Below, in pieces: positions 37,834 to 49,063 of a stretch of 64,000 nt of DNA. Made by a program: the position numbers and the translations under genes. The stretch's first letter is position 1, and every line of letters begins with the position of its first letter. The notes below the pieces were generated by a model. That model saw nothing but the letters and a program-made list of their open reading frames with translations. It did not search any database and was not told where the DNA came from. Source of the stretch: Begonia masoniana (lineage: Eukaryota > Streptophyta > Magnoliopsida > Cucurbitales > Begoniaceae); NCBI GenBank assembly GCA_022432975.1, contig CM039502.1, forward strand, positions 25,566,383-25,630,382, read 5' to 3'.

Positions 37834-39021
37834 AGCTTCAAAATTTTAGAGATGAATAGTAACTCGATCGATGAACAGTGCCGCTGATGAACAGTGCCGA
37901 ACGATGAATAGTAACCCAAGCAATATACAGTAACCGAACACGAAAAATTAGGACATTAAACAGTATTGATAAACTGACAAAAGATTAGAGCAGAAACTCC
38001 CTAAATTTGTTGAATATGCTCCAAGATAGCAGAATTAGTGATAGAAATCCATAGTCCGAGCAGCGATTGAAATTCAGCCTTGAATTAAAAAAAAAAAACC
38101 AGCCGAGCTCTTTAAAATATTCACTATGTTGATAGTGACATCAATCCCAAACAGCAAAAGGCCAGCACCCACTGTAGACTTCCACTAGAGACTTACACGA
38201 AACAGAATATCACAAGCAGACAACAACCGGATTCTTCTGAATAATCGACCAAACAAAAGACTTCTGCTACAAACAGAGACGCGAACAGAGTGCAGCAAAC
38301 AGAGACGCGAACAGAGGCAGCCGTTGATGAAGAGCTTCGGTCTGTTCGAATACGTGGAGGAGTGGCGAACACCGGCAGCCGAAACAAGGCCGAACAGAGG
38401 CGTCTGGTGATGAACAATAAACAGTCCAACGCGAATAGTGACAACGGGAACCTGAGGATTTTTCCGATCAACAAATGCCCTCCAATGACGAAACAGAGCA
38501 GAATCATGGGTCAACGAGGTCCGATCCGAGGAGACTCGGTTCGACGGAGTAACGACGAACAGGAACAAACAACAACAGCCGGAAAACTTGACCCAACAGC
38601 AACGACCGATGGCGAACAATGGCGGTCTAGCGACAAACCAGCGCTGACCAACTACGGTCTGCTAAACAAGGGTTCCGATCTGTTTTGAGAAATAGGAGAA
38701 CAGTAGAACAAACCCGAAAAGCTTCTGAATGTCCAGATGAATAGTATTGAACAGTAGTAACAGTACACACCATAGATAAACAGCAAGGAAGAGTGTAAAT
38801 GAACAGCAACGAACAAGATGAACAGTTGGAAAAACTGGAAACAAACGCCAAATCGGATAGAAACCAAGGTTTAAACCCAATGAACAGTAACAATAAACAG
38901 TACCCGAACAGTTGAACAGTACGATGAACACAGTACCAATCAACAGTACAACACAGCGATTAACAGAGATCGGAAAATTAAGGAAACCAGAATTTAATTG
39001 TTTGAGAAAACAATAAAACTT
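37834..39021 (-). other. Leader of myosin-carrying element, AACAGT-rich
   Basis: Non-coding leader between primer site and gag. Words GAACAGT, AACAGTA and GAATAGT recur many times at 37855-37965 and 38690-38960 on the plus strand. Overlapping open frames on both strands at 38185-38690 have no family resemblance. Confidence 0.6.
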
Positions 39022-39033
39022 GCTCTGATACCA
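39022..39033 (-). other. Primer-binding site (initiator tRNA-Met)
   Basis: The plus strand reads GCTCTGATACCA, three bases from the LTR at 39037. On the minus strand this is TGGTATCAGAGC, the standard plant retrotransposon primer site. Confidence 0.9.
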
Positions 39034-39036
39034 ATT

Positions 39037-39368
39037 TGATGCAGCGGAAAAAAGAAATACAACTTAAGAGGAGAAGAAGAAGAAGGGAAAAGGAAGAAAG
39101 AGTATAGCCAAGAAGAAAGAGGAGAGGAAGCTAGAAAGAAAAATGAAATGGAAAATAGCAACACATTGCAACTCAATTCATCATCATCAACTTCATTCCA
39201 CAAAGTTACAATGCAACAGTTTAAATAGAAAAATTCAACACTAGAAGTTTGACACTAGAAGTTTGAAAGACAAAGACACTTAAGAACCATTAAACACATA
39301 GCCAAAAACCACACAATACTAAAAACTATAATAATAAATTACCATAATAAAATATGATGTCCACATCA
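39037..39368 (-). repeat. 5' LTR of myosin-carrying element
   Basis: 332 bp, homologous along its length to 36052-36388, ending ATGTCCACATCA on the plus strand. Confidence 0.9.
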
Positions 39369-39373
39369 CAAGT

Positions 39374-41107
39374 TCTCCAAAGATTCATACCTAGTAAGGA
39401 ACTCCACTCCTTATGCTTCATATGCCGACTAGATCGTCCATTCCAAGACAATTCGAAACCATGCAAACTTGTACTTTTAAAAACAGAAACGGATTTGAGA
39501 TATATGGTTGTTGAGCATGCAGAAATTGTGTTTTTCAATTAATTGTCCTACCATCCCGATCTGTTGTTCCTCACATATTCCTCACTGAGTCAACATCTCG
39601 AATTCCAGAAGAAAAAATATTGTGCTTCAAAACACAGCAAATGATCGTCTTCATTCTAAACAAAGAGATGGAACTACAGACCTATCCAATTAGTATTGAG
39701 CATAGTCCTTCAAAACACAGCACATTCCATATTCTAACCAAAGAGGAAGAACTACTCAATTGCCCTACCAGCATTGAGCATACAGTTTAATTCCTGAAGC
39801 GATACAACTTGCAGAAAAAAAAGCAATGTAGTTTGCTACTCTTCCTACTGAAAACTAATAGAAAAGAATTTCTCAGTAGCCAAATCATGTCTTAAGTATT
39901 AACCAAAGCCAAATCATGTTTAACGGTATTAACCAAAGGAACCAAAATTTAAACACCACTCAACAAAAGTACGACCACTGGAAATAGCAGACAACCATCT
40001 TCAGCAATATCACCCAGCAATATATTTTACTGCTCATTAGATGAAACCAGGTAAACAAAACCTGAATGCTACCAAGGACTAAGCCTTCTGCAAAGTTTAA
40101 TAATAACCAAATGCAGTATAACAAAGACATGTGAAAACAAAACTTTGCTAGAAGAGAAAATATTTTAATAGATCGCCTTCACGTCCAAGAAGTCCATGGT
40201 TCACATAGACAGAATCTCTCCAACATCGCACTCGTGATTTTAGTGTCTTCGTAATGTCTATTGTGATTCTAGCTGTCAGGGAACGATCATCAACCTAGTG
40301 CCTACATGGCAATGAGAACCCTTTGCAACCAATTCTGATAGAATGAAGGCTATAAAAGGGAGTGATGGCGAGGAGGTGAGAACAGATTGAATCAACAACG
40401 GTTTTAACCTCTTGCATTGAATATACTCTGGATTCGCTCTCTTTGGAAATCCAACAAGATGCGAGACAGAAGACGTGATACCCAATATCAATAGTTCCCC
40501 ATCTCCTTCATTTTCATCTTCTTAATAATTTAACAAAGTCAAGGTCAAATCATCCATCCCTAACTTAAAAAACAACTTCAGAAAAATATTCTCCTAAATG
40601 ACCCTAAAGTAACAACTGATCAGCAGAAATTACATTACAGTAAAAATGAAACTCAAGTACCAAATCTTAAACTTAACAACTGAGTTATTTAGGTACATCC
40701 AATCTTCTGCAGAACGTGATTGGTGCTCTTCATTTCAATATCCACTGCCCTCAAAAGGAGTAAAGCAATAATGTCTAAGTTGGATCCATGTTGCATACTT
40801 AAAAAAATCTAAAGGGGTATCGCTTTAGCGCCATACAAAGCCCAAAATACATTTAAGGCAACAGATAAGAATGCAAATAATAGAACCCACCTTACTGCAA
40901 GATGAGTTACGTGATCTTAATACACGACAGCTAAGAATTATGCAGTGAGATGGGGATAAAAATAATATCTTAATAAAGGAAACGAATCAACATCCTGAAA
41001 AAACATGCAAATTTAATAAAGCTTAAAAAAATCAATGATAAATCATATCCACACCATAAAAATCAACTGCATAATGACATAATGCTAATAATTAAAAATT
41101 ACTTTTG
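39374..41107. other. Intergenic or 3' region of the trihelix gene
   Basis: No family-resembling frame. It lies downstream of the trihelix stop and could hold 3'-UTR exons: on the minus strand GTTCTGCAG|AAGATTGG near 40715-40700 is an acceptor-like site. This is not established. Confidence 0.35.
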
Positions 41108-41246
41108 TTAACGAAAGTTTTGACCCAACCAGCTTAAAAAAAAATAAAGAACAAAGACCACATAAAACTCAAACTTGAACGAATCCTTAGATGGTTGCGC
41201 TGAAAAAAAAAAAAAAAAAAAAGCAGATTTATCGCAAATCAAAAGC

Positions 41247-42107
41247 TTAGAGAAAAGATTGATTTCGCTCACCATTGGAAGCCGATTTCTTCCCGCGTTT
41301 GATCCTCTCGAGCTGAACTTGTGTATCCAGGAACATTTGCGTCCTCTGCACCTCCAAATCTTTGGCAAACTGCATTCTCTGCTTTTCCAACTCCACCATC
41401 TGCCTCAATTTCTCAGCTTCCACCCTCTCATACACCTCACCGAACTTTTCTATGGCCCTGGCCAACTTCATCATTCCTTCACCCTCGCCTTCATCAGCTT
41501 CACTTATCCTATCATCCTCATCCTCGTCTTCCTCGTCATCCTCTGCCTCAGCTGCCGCCGCTGCTGCAGCCATTGCCGAGTAATTCCTACGAAGAAAGCT
41601 CCCATCCATAGTCGGCACGGATCTCTTCTGCGGAATGGCCACTGTTGCCGCCGTCATAGCAGCTGGAGACGGCGTCTTTCTATACGTCCAAGGAAGCGCC
41701 AAAGGAGGAGAAGACGGCATCGATGGTGAGGGTTTCTTCTGCAAACAGCTCGATCCAATCAGAGAATCTAACCGGTCGTAAAACGGCCAAGATGGGGTCG
41801 GCGCCCCATTAAATCCGGAAACCCTAGCCTTCTCGACCTTGTACTTCTTCTTGATAGTATCGATCCGGTTTTTGCACTGCACATCCGTCCGATGCGTCTT
41901 CTTAGTATGTCCATGAAGAGCGTTGACGGCATCAGCCACATCCTGCCAGTCCTTCTGCCGGAGGTTTCCGCGATTGAGCTCAATATAGCGGCGGCCCCAG
42001 GTGTCGATTAAGGTAGAGGTAGCGTCCTCGCTCCAGCAATCTTCACGGACGGGCAAGTGGCGGGAATGAGAGGGAGGCGAAGAGACGGAGTCCGGTAAAT
42101 CGACCAT
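41247..42107 (-). CDS. Trihelix transcription factor, SIP1/ASIL-like
   Basis: 286 residues as a single exon from the ATG at 42107. The trihelix (Myb/SANT-like) DNA-binding domain spans about residues 21-96, with the three spaced tryptophans W25, W37 and W54 and the hallmark VQCKNRIDTIKKKYKVEKARV; SWPFYDRLDSLIG follows. Then come a Pro/Ser-rich linker, a poly-alanine run, an acidic stretch (EAEDDEEDEDEDDR) and a C-terminal coiled coil (about 220-272, KFGEVYERVEAEKLRQMVEL to QVQLERIKRGKK), the arrangement of the SIP1 clade, which includes Arabidopsis ASIL1/2 and tobacco NtSIP1. Family members are nuclear; ASILs repress seed-maturation genes in seedlings. The frame is open upstream to 42233 but the extra residues are hydrophobic and non-conserved. 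After SASN the sequence AATG|GTGAGC is a good splice donor, so the last nine residues may be intron read-through. Confidence 0.92.
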   Translation of the reverse strand: MVDLPDSVSSPPSHSRHLPVREDCWSEDATSTLIDTWGRRYIELNRGNLRQKDWQDVADAVNALHGHTKKTHRTDVQCKNRIDTIKKKYKVEKARVSGFNGAPTPSWPFYDRLDSLIGSSCLQKKPSPSMPSSPPLALPWTYRKTPSPAAMTAATVAIPQKRSVPTMDGSFLRRNYSAMAAAAAAAEAEDDEEDEDEDDRISEADEGEGEGMMKLARAIEKFGEVYERVEAEKLRQMVELEKQRMQFAKDLEVQRTQMFLDTQVQLERIKRGKKSASNGERNQSFL

Positions 42108-42519
42108 CGAAAGACGGCGGAAAAGAGAACCGGAGAAAGGGGGAGAGCAGAGGAAGAGGGGAAAGAGAGGGTAAATGGGGAGGGATAGGAGTAGGTAAAG
42201 GAGGAGGGTAAAAGTGGTAGTGTCGGCGATCAAGTGCCGGACGCGTGAGCCGCGAGTGTAGGGGCGGGTGAGTGGGAGAGGAAGGGTCGAGCCGTTGTGG
42301 TCGCCGGGAGAGGGAGCCGTTTAGGGACCGTTCTTGGCTTGGCTCGGTCCACGTCCACCTTCCCGTCATCATTCACCCTCGCAATACAAAAGCTTTTACT
42401 CCTCTTTCACAGTTATGGCTTCAATTTATATCAATCCTTTTCCATTTTATTTTAATTTTTTTAATCAACTGGCACTTCTTTTCATTTTCCAATTTAATTT
42501 TGGACACATTAAAGTTTAA
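42108..42519 (-). promoter_or_regulatory. Leader and proximal upstream region of the trihelix gene
   Basis: GC-rich and purine/pyrimidine-skewed close to the gene, typical of a 5' leader, becoming AT-rich beyond 42370. No clear TATA box. The foldback element begins at 42520, about 410 bases from the ATG. Confidence 0.45.
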
Positions 42520-43366
42520 GGGTAATTATCGATTTGAACTCTGTACTATATATTTTTTTTCAATTCACCCTCTGTACTAAAAAAACCAACAAACCGAACC
42601 CTGTACTTTGATTCTCTTATCAGTTTTAACCTACTATCAACAATTTCATTAAACCCTCATTTAAAAAATTATCAAACGATTTTGGATTTAGTTAAAATTT
42701 TTATCAACATTAACTACTTAATGAGAAGATAATCTGAAAATTTTCGTGATTTTTTAACACATGTACGATTTATTGTAATTTTATTTTAGTATTTTACAAA
42801 AATATTATAATAAATCATACAAATTTTAGAAAATCACGAAAATTTTTCTATTATTTACCCAGGATAGATTGAACATGTGAAAAAGTTTGCAATTAAATCA
42901 AATATCGTTTGGTAATTTTTTAAAAATTAATTTATAAAGTAAAGAAGAAAATGAGATTAATTTAAAAAAAATACCAAACGATATTTGATTTGTTTGAAAA
43001 AATTTTCACATGTTCAAACTATCATGGGTAGATAATAGAAAACTTTTCGTGATTTTCTAAAATTTGTATGATTTATTATAATACTTTTATAAAATAAAAA
43101 ATAAAATTACAATAAATCGTACATGTGTTAAAAAATAACAAAAATTTTCAGATTATCTTCTCATCAAGTAGTAAACATGTGGTAAAAATATCAACTGAAT
43201 ACAAGATCGTTTGGTAATTTTTTAAATGAGGGTTTAATGAAATTGTTGATAGAAGGTCAAAATTGATAACAGAATCAAAGTAAAGGGTTCGGTTTGTCGA
43301 TTTTTTTAGTATATGGAACGAATTGAAAAAACGTGTATAGTACAGGGTTCAAATCGATAATTACCC
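42520..43366. mobile_element. 847-bp foldback (long-hairpin) DNA transposon or MITE
   Basis: The ends GGGTAATTATCGATTTGAAC (42520) and its reverse complement (ending 43366) continue as a near-complete palindrome to a centre near 42945. Paired inner blocks include AAACCCTCATTT, CACATGTACGATTTATTGTA and AAATATCGTTTGGTA with their complements. The 8-bp flank AAGTTTAA is repeated at 42512-42519 and 43367-43374, the TSD size of the hAT superfamily, though Mutator-type foldback elements cannot be excluded. No coding sequence. It lies in the upstream region of the trihelix gene. Confidence 0.88.
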
Positions 43367-43374
43367 AAGTTTAA

Positions 43375-44480
43375 ACTATCCATAATTTACATCGTAAATA
43401 ATAATTAATTTTCAGTTTTTTATAAACTGAAATGTTGTCGTAGCTAAGATTTGTTGGAGCCGAATGAACATTTTAATATATTTAGTTATTCATAAGTCAC
43501 GGAAATTTGATCAAAGTTATAAACATAATAGGGTAAAAACTAGTTCTTCTCTAAAGCAATTCAAAGGATAAAGCACAAAAAAATCGACACTAGCTTTGCT
43601 AGCCAAGCATAGTAAGTTACGTTACCTTCAAAAGACGGTTCACAATAATACAAAGACGATCTAACTAGTGTAGGGTTGTGATTTGTCGCGGAATAAGTCT
43701 TGGCCACTATTTTAATTTTATTTTATGTTAAGATAATTTTATTATTTTTATTGAAAATTTGACTTATTTACATTCATGTCATTAATAGAAGACTATTAGA
43801 CTAGGGTAAGGGTTATTTTGAAAAATAATTTTTGAATATCGAGGAAAAAAAATAGAGATTTTCATTTAGTGTACTCTTCATGTTAACTTCTTGAAGATTA
43901 TCATTCAAGTTGATGAGCTTAGATGTGACAATTAGTGATAACTTCGTCTAAATTTCTCAAATTAGAAATAAATTTTCATATTTTCACTTTCTTTTCGTTT
44001 TTCCAATTCCAATGGAATTTGAACGTATTTTCGTCGTTATTTCTAATTTATGACACGACTCTCACTATTATCTCATTTTTTTCATTCTTTTTTTTTTTTT
44101 TAATTATTTCTCAAATTTTCTTGTTTTTTAGCCTAAATCCATGAGTGCAGCTGCATCCTTTTGACTTCTGGTCGACCGCTCATCCTTATGGTCGTACGCT
44201 CTAGCCTATTTCATTGACTTAAATCCAATGTTGGGTGTTCGCCTTTCCAACCATAAGTCCACTCTCGAGACACATTTTCCATTCCAGCCATTTGTCATCA
44301 ATCCCATATGTCAAAACCTGAGAGCCTTTTCTAAGCCGGTCATCTGCCTCCATCCTTGGGTGCTTGCACCGTGTATATTTATGATGTTAACCCCAGATAT
44401 TACAAGATCCGAAACTCGAGACCCGACAACAACGTGAAATAGTTCAAAGGAACGACTTTTCGATTCAATAATAGTAAAGA
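43375..44480. other. Intergenic AT-rich DNA, no gene seen
   Basis: AT-rich, with a T run at 44087-44100. Unrecognised short frames only. Confidence 0.6.
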
Positions 44481-45595
44481 TCTAATGTAACACCCGAGAT
44501 TTTTCCCTAAACGTGAGTTGCACTTAAATTAGGTTAAGTTACGGGAGTTTAACATTAATCCTAGGGTTATGCTAAGCATTTAAGTTAGAAAGTGAAGTTT
44601 GGAGTGGAAATATTATATTAGAATAATTATGGTAAGTGTTGATTAAATGAAAGGTGGGGAAATAATCAAAAGGTAAGTGAAGAGAAGGAAAGTGGATGTA
44701 ACGCCCCCGAACCCACCCCGGCTCGGTGCGCTACTTTGTTAACCAATCTCACGTTAAAACATAATTTAAAAAGACTAATTTTCAACATAAAATAAAACTG
44801 ACACATCTGAATGTAAAGCTAAGTCTCCCGAAGCTCTCTATGTCATATCTAGCTGACTAGACTCACTAATTTCTCTTAATCCTAACCGTTAAGCACCACG
44901 GCGTTCTTCCCGAAAATTTCGGCAAAGTAACGCCTGAAAATGGCGCCTCCAAAATGCTAAGTACCTGCAAATGAATCAATCCCCAACCAGATCCAGGATA
45001 CTCTTACCCAACTATCCAGCATACGAAATCTCCAAATAGCAGTAAAGAGGAAAACAAATTTACGAACATCCCTAAGTGAAGAAAGTCTACAGTATAGGGT
45101 GACACATCACCCATTAACTATGACTATATACAACAAATCCAAATAGCTATACCGTAACTGTCAAAACATCAACCAAAAAGAGTCACACATTCCCATCATT
45201 TCTACAAACAGACATTTACAATAAACTACCAAAATACAAAGCCCCACATTCCCGAAGACCATGGTCAAGGTGCCCCAACAACTGTCTGCACCAACTGCCT
45301 GAACCTTCTGCTTAACATCGAAGCGTTCGCAGAACCTTCTGCTTAACATCGAAGCGTTCGCGGAACCTTCTGCTTAACATCGAAGCGTTCACGGAACCTT
45401 CTGTTTAACATCTTACATTCCACTCCCACAATTTGCAAACAAAGTTCAAACAATGTAACTAACACAACAACGTAACGCAACAACTTAACACAACACAGTA
45501 CAACAACATAGCAACGTCTCAATACAACACACACAATGCCAATCAAATGTAACAGCACACAACACCTCAATACAACACAAATGCAACATCACACA

Positions 45596-46894
45596 TGTAA
45601 CGACTCTTTTTCCCAGCAAGATATTGTCCGCTTTGGGGATTGGGCCGTAGCCCAATATCCTCCCCTCACGACTTTGTTTGGCGAGAACTTCCCGGAAGGT
45701 CACCCAACCTGGAATTGCTCTCGCCGAAGCACTTTTAACTTCGGAGTTCTTATGGGATCCGTTGCCAATTGTACTCTAAAACGCGTCTTGCTATCTTGGG
45801 AGGGTCTCTTTACATATGTTTCATTTCCACATACTTCTCCAAGCGATGTGGGATTGTGACGACCCCCTTTTTACGACCCGGGATTCGCCTATACTCGAGT
45901 CCGGGATTAGCCTACACTTGGCTTAGGTCCCGAGGTTTGCCCCGCAACCCGAGGTTTGCCCCGCAGTCGTACTCATACGTACACATTTCATTCGGGTCAT
46001 CACAATCACCCCCCCTCAGGGGTCCAACGTCCTCGTTGGCCATATTTCCGGTTGGGTACAAGCTCTGATACCATTTGTAAAGACCATTTTTCTCAGCAAG
46101 ATATTATCCGCTCTGGGGATTGGGTCGTAGCCCAATATCCTCCCCTCACGACTTTGTTTGGCGAGAACTTCCTAGAAGGTCACCCAACCTGGAATTTCTC
46201 TCGCCGAAGCACTTTTAACTTCGGAGTTCTTATGGGATCCGTTGCCAATTGTGCTCTAAAACGCGTCTAGCTATCTTGGGATGGTCTCTTTACATATCGC
46301 CTATACTCAGGCCGGGATTAGCCTACACTTGGCTTAGGTCACCGAGGTTGCCCCGCAACCCGAGGTTTGCCCGCAGTCGTACTCATACGTACACATTTCA
46401 TTCGGGTCATCACAATCACCCCCCCTCAGGGGTCCAACGTCCTCGTTGGCCATATTTCCGTTGGGTACAAGCATCTGATACCATTTGTAAAGACCATTTT
46501 TCTCAGCAAGATATTATCCGCTCTGGGGATTTGGGTCGTAGCCCAATATCCTCCCCTCACGACTTTGTTTGGCGAGAACTACTAGAAGGTCACCCAACCT
46601 GGAATTTCTCTCGCCGAAGCACTTTTAACTTCGGAGTTCTTATGGGATCCGTTGCCAATTGTGCTCTAAAACGCGTCTAGCTATCTTGGGATGGTCTCTT
46701 TACATATGTTTCATTTCCACATACTTCCCCAAGCGATGTGGGATTGTGACGACCCCCTTTTTACGACCCGGGATTCGCCTATACTCGAGTCCGAGATTCG
46801 CCTACACTCGGCTTAGGTCCCGAAGTTTGCCCCGCAACCCGAGGTTTGCCCTACAGTCGTACTCATACGTATACAGTCCATTCGGGTCATCACA
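45596..46894 (-). mobile_element. Cassandra-like TRIM with three LTRs and two 71-bp interiors
   Basis: Three LTR copies at 45596-46004, 46076-46414 (with an internal deletion of about 70 bp) and 46486-46894 alternate with two interiors of 71 bases. Each interior has, on the minus strand, a tRNA-Met primer site (GGTATCAGAGCTTG type) and a polypurine tract (GAGGGGGGGTGAT). LTR ends are TGTAACGAC or TGTAAAGACC and GGTCATCACA. The flanks ACACA (45591-45595) and ATACA (46895-46899) match at 4 of 5, and the homologous LTR at 49064-51736 shows the empty site near 50560. The second and third LTRs share variants that the first lacks. No coding capacity. Confidence 0.9.
45679..45775 (-). other. 5S-rRNA-like segment in TRIM LTR (copy 1)
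   Basis: On the minus strand GGATCCCATAAGAACTCCG, AAGTTAAAAGTGCTTCGGC, GAGAGCAATTCCAGGTTGGG and TGACCTTCCGGGAAGTTCTC follow the order of the 5S rRNA A-box to C-box region. Cassandra TRIMs are known to carry 5S RNA-like pol III promoters in their LTRs. This is not a functional 5S gene. Equivalent segments lie at about 46159-46255 and 46568-46665. Confidence 0.88.
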
Positions 46895-48077
46895 ATACAA
46901 CGCCTCAATACAACATAAAGCAAAACAATAACTTAACAAAATACGAAGCAACACAAATAACCATTAAACCTTACCGTTCTATGGTGTAGGCCCGAAGGCA
47001 AAAGGATAATAACCCCTACTTACCTAGTTGCTCCAAACACATTTCGTCACTTCGTCCCACCGAACTACCCGCTCGATTACCTAACAATTAAGGAAGATTT
47101 ACTTAGTAACAAACTAAGAGATTCTAAAAAAAATCAACTAACTTAAACTAACCCTAACTTTTAACCTAAAACTAACCAATAATCACACAATCTCACACTT
47201 AAACACTTAAACCTGATTTTTTACTCAAACTTGACCGTCAAACTTCAAACGGTCATAACTCTCTCATTTTTCAACGAATTTTGACGTGCCACCCCAATTC
47301 GGAAACCTCTACACATCTACTATCTATTGAAATACTCAATTTAACCAAATAACCAACTTGGCCGAACCAAAAAGCCAAAAACAGAATCGACCATCTATGG
47401 TGAAAAATTGATTTTTCCAAACTTACTTCCAATCCATAATCTAATCACTCTAACCACCTAAACTAATCCATCCAACAATTAAATGATCAAAATAGGAAAG
47501 AAAACCAACATTGAAACTCAATTTTCGGAGGTCACACTTAGGGTTTTCCAAACCATAAGCAAATTCACCCAAAACCCTCTAAAAACCTTAAAAACCACCA
47601 CCTAAATGTATAAAATTAAAAACCCACTTAAACTAACCTTAAATCCTTGTCAAAATGGATGAAATGGAGAGGAGAGAACCCTAAAATGGGGCTGGAAATT
47701 TTGTGGAGAAGAGAACCGAAAATGAGGAAGAAAAATGAAGAAAAACCTAATTTTAACCTAAAGTTTTTTCCTCTTTTTCTTTACCTCCACCTACTTTTTA
47801 AAATTGCAATTAAACCCACTCTCTTCACCCTTATCTTCTCTCAATCTCCAACGTGATACGCTTTTAAATTCCCCCACTTTTTATTCAATTATTTCCTTCA
47901 CAAAAATTCCTATTGGTTGTTGACTTTTCAACTCTATTTATGTTGAATTGTCAAACCCTTTTTATTTTTTCTTCTCATCTATTACACTTCAAAGCACAAC
48001 CTTAATATTTAATAATTAACTCTCCTAACACGTCAAATCATAGGCGACGCATGTAATAGAAATTTTCGAGTGTTACA

Positions 48078-49063
48078 ATCCACCATCCTTATAAAAATTT
48101 TGTCCTCAAAATTTCCATACCTTAGTGATTTTTCCACTTTATCATTCCAAGTCCATCCTCTTACTATGTGGATTTCCATGTCGCATCTCAAGTATGCCAC
48201 GGTTCTACACATCTATCGGGTGCCCTTACACTTCTCAAAATTTTTTATTTTCACCCATTTTCAACAAATACGTATTTAACTATCTCAATACCATAACCAC
48301 AAGTATTCAATAAATAACCTTCTTACCCTAAAGCCTCAGATTTTAATTCCCTTCTACTTACCTAACTCTCGGGTTGCTATGCTAACCTCGACTACTCTAT
48401 GGTCTTAGTCGCCTATCAAGAAATGACAATTTCCTACGTCTTCAAAGTCTTACCTTTCCTCAACTTACTCATTTCAAGATCGTCTTTTAACTTAATGATA
48501 CTTTCATTACATTTCACTTAAGCATCTATTATTTACACCCTCAAACTTCTCTGCATCTCTAAAGGTTTAACTAGGACTCTTCAATCCCTCTAACTTAGTT
48601 ATCAATTTCCTCTAACTTAGTTCTTAACTCTAGTTGTTCCCTGAGCTCAATTCACTTAGCCCCTCATAAACCTTACTTCTAAGTACACTCACATAATCTT
48701 GAGTTGTCACGTTAAATGTCAACTACGTTACTGCCTAAATCACCTACTGAGTACCCCTAATAACCTATCGAGCAATGAAAACAATTCCTACAACTTCAAG
48801 TTTTAACCTTCCTAGCTATTCGAACTAACGATTTACTACGTCTATAAATTGGCTTAAGGGATCCACCAAAGTTGTCTCGGTACACTCGGAATTTTCTAGT
48901 CCACTACAATCATAAAACGAACAGGGGTTAAACCAATCTAACCTTAGATAGAAACTAACTAAAAGTAAAGAAATACTTACAGTCGGTGAAGCACGTTACA
49001 TGACGGCCGGCATTGTCGAGTAATCTTTTGAACGACTTGACCATTTATGCTCTGATACTATCT
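48078..49063 (-). other. Non-coding interior of nested long-LTR element
   Basis: 986 bases between polypurine tract and primer site, with no open frame of note in any orientation. C- and T-rich on the plus strand, with a few repeated TCTAACTTAGTT words near 48590-48625. Confidence 0.8.

Larger units (their letters stand above)
36052..39368 (-). mobile_element. Ty3/gypsy derivative carrying a captured myosin XI fragment
   Basis: Complete LTR-element structure of 3317 bp on the minus strand: 5' LTR 39037-39368, tRNA-Met primer site TGGTATCAGAGC at 39033-39022, a 1.2-kb leader rich in AACAGT words, one interrupted chimeric reading frame, a polypurine tract (GGGAGAAT, 36396-36389) and 3' LTR 36052-36388. 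Both LTRs begin TGATGCAGCGG and end in a TCA terminus on the plus strand. The flanks CAAGG (36047-36051) and CAAGT (39369-39373) differ by one base. There is no reverse transcriptase or integrase core, so it depends on other elements. LTRs differ at roughly one base in 15 by hand alignment. Confidence 0.92.
44697..48077 (-). repeat. 3' LTR of nested long-LTR element
   Basis: 3381 bp including the 1.3-kb TRIM insertion. Relative to the other LTR it lacks the segment matching about 49655-50000 and has only about four of the 31-bp repeats (45309-45410). Ends: TGTAACGCCCCCGAACCC and TTTTCGAGTGTTACA. Confidence 0.9.

Noticed and set aside
41175..41729. 184-codon plus-strand frame
   Set aside because: Antisense shadow of the trihelix gene.
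45679..45775. A genuine 5S rRNA gene
   Set aside because: Only part of the 5S sequence is recognisable, with many changes, and it sits inside an LTR bounded by a primer site: a Cassandra-type feature.
45536..46931. Repeated open frames of 90-143 codons
   Set aside because: They read across TRIM LTRs and 5S-like sequence in the antisense direction.
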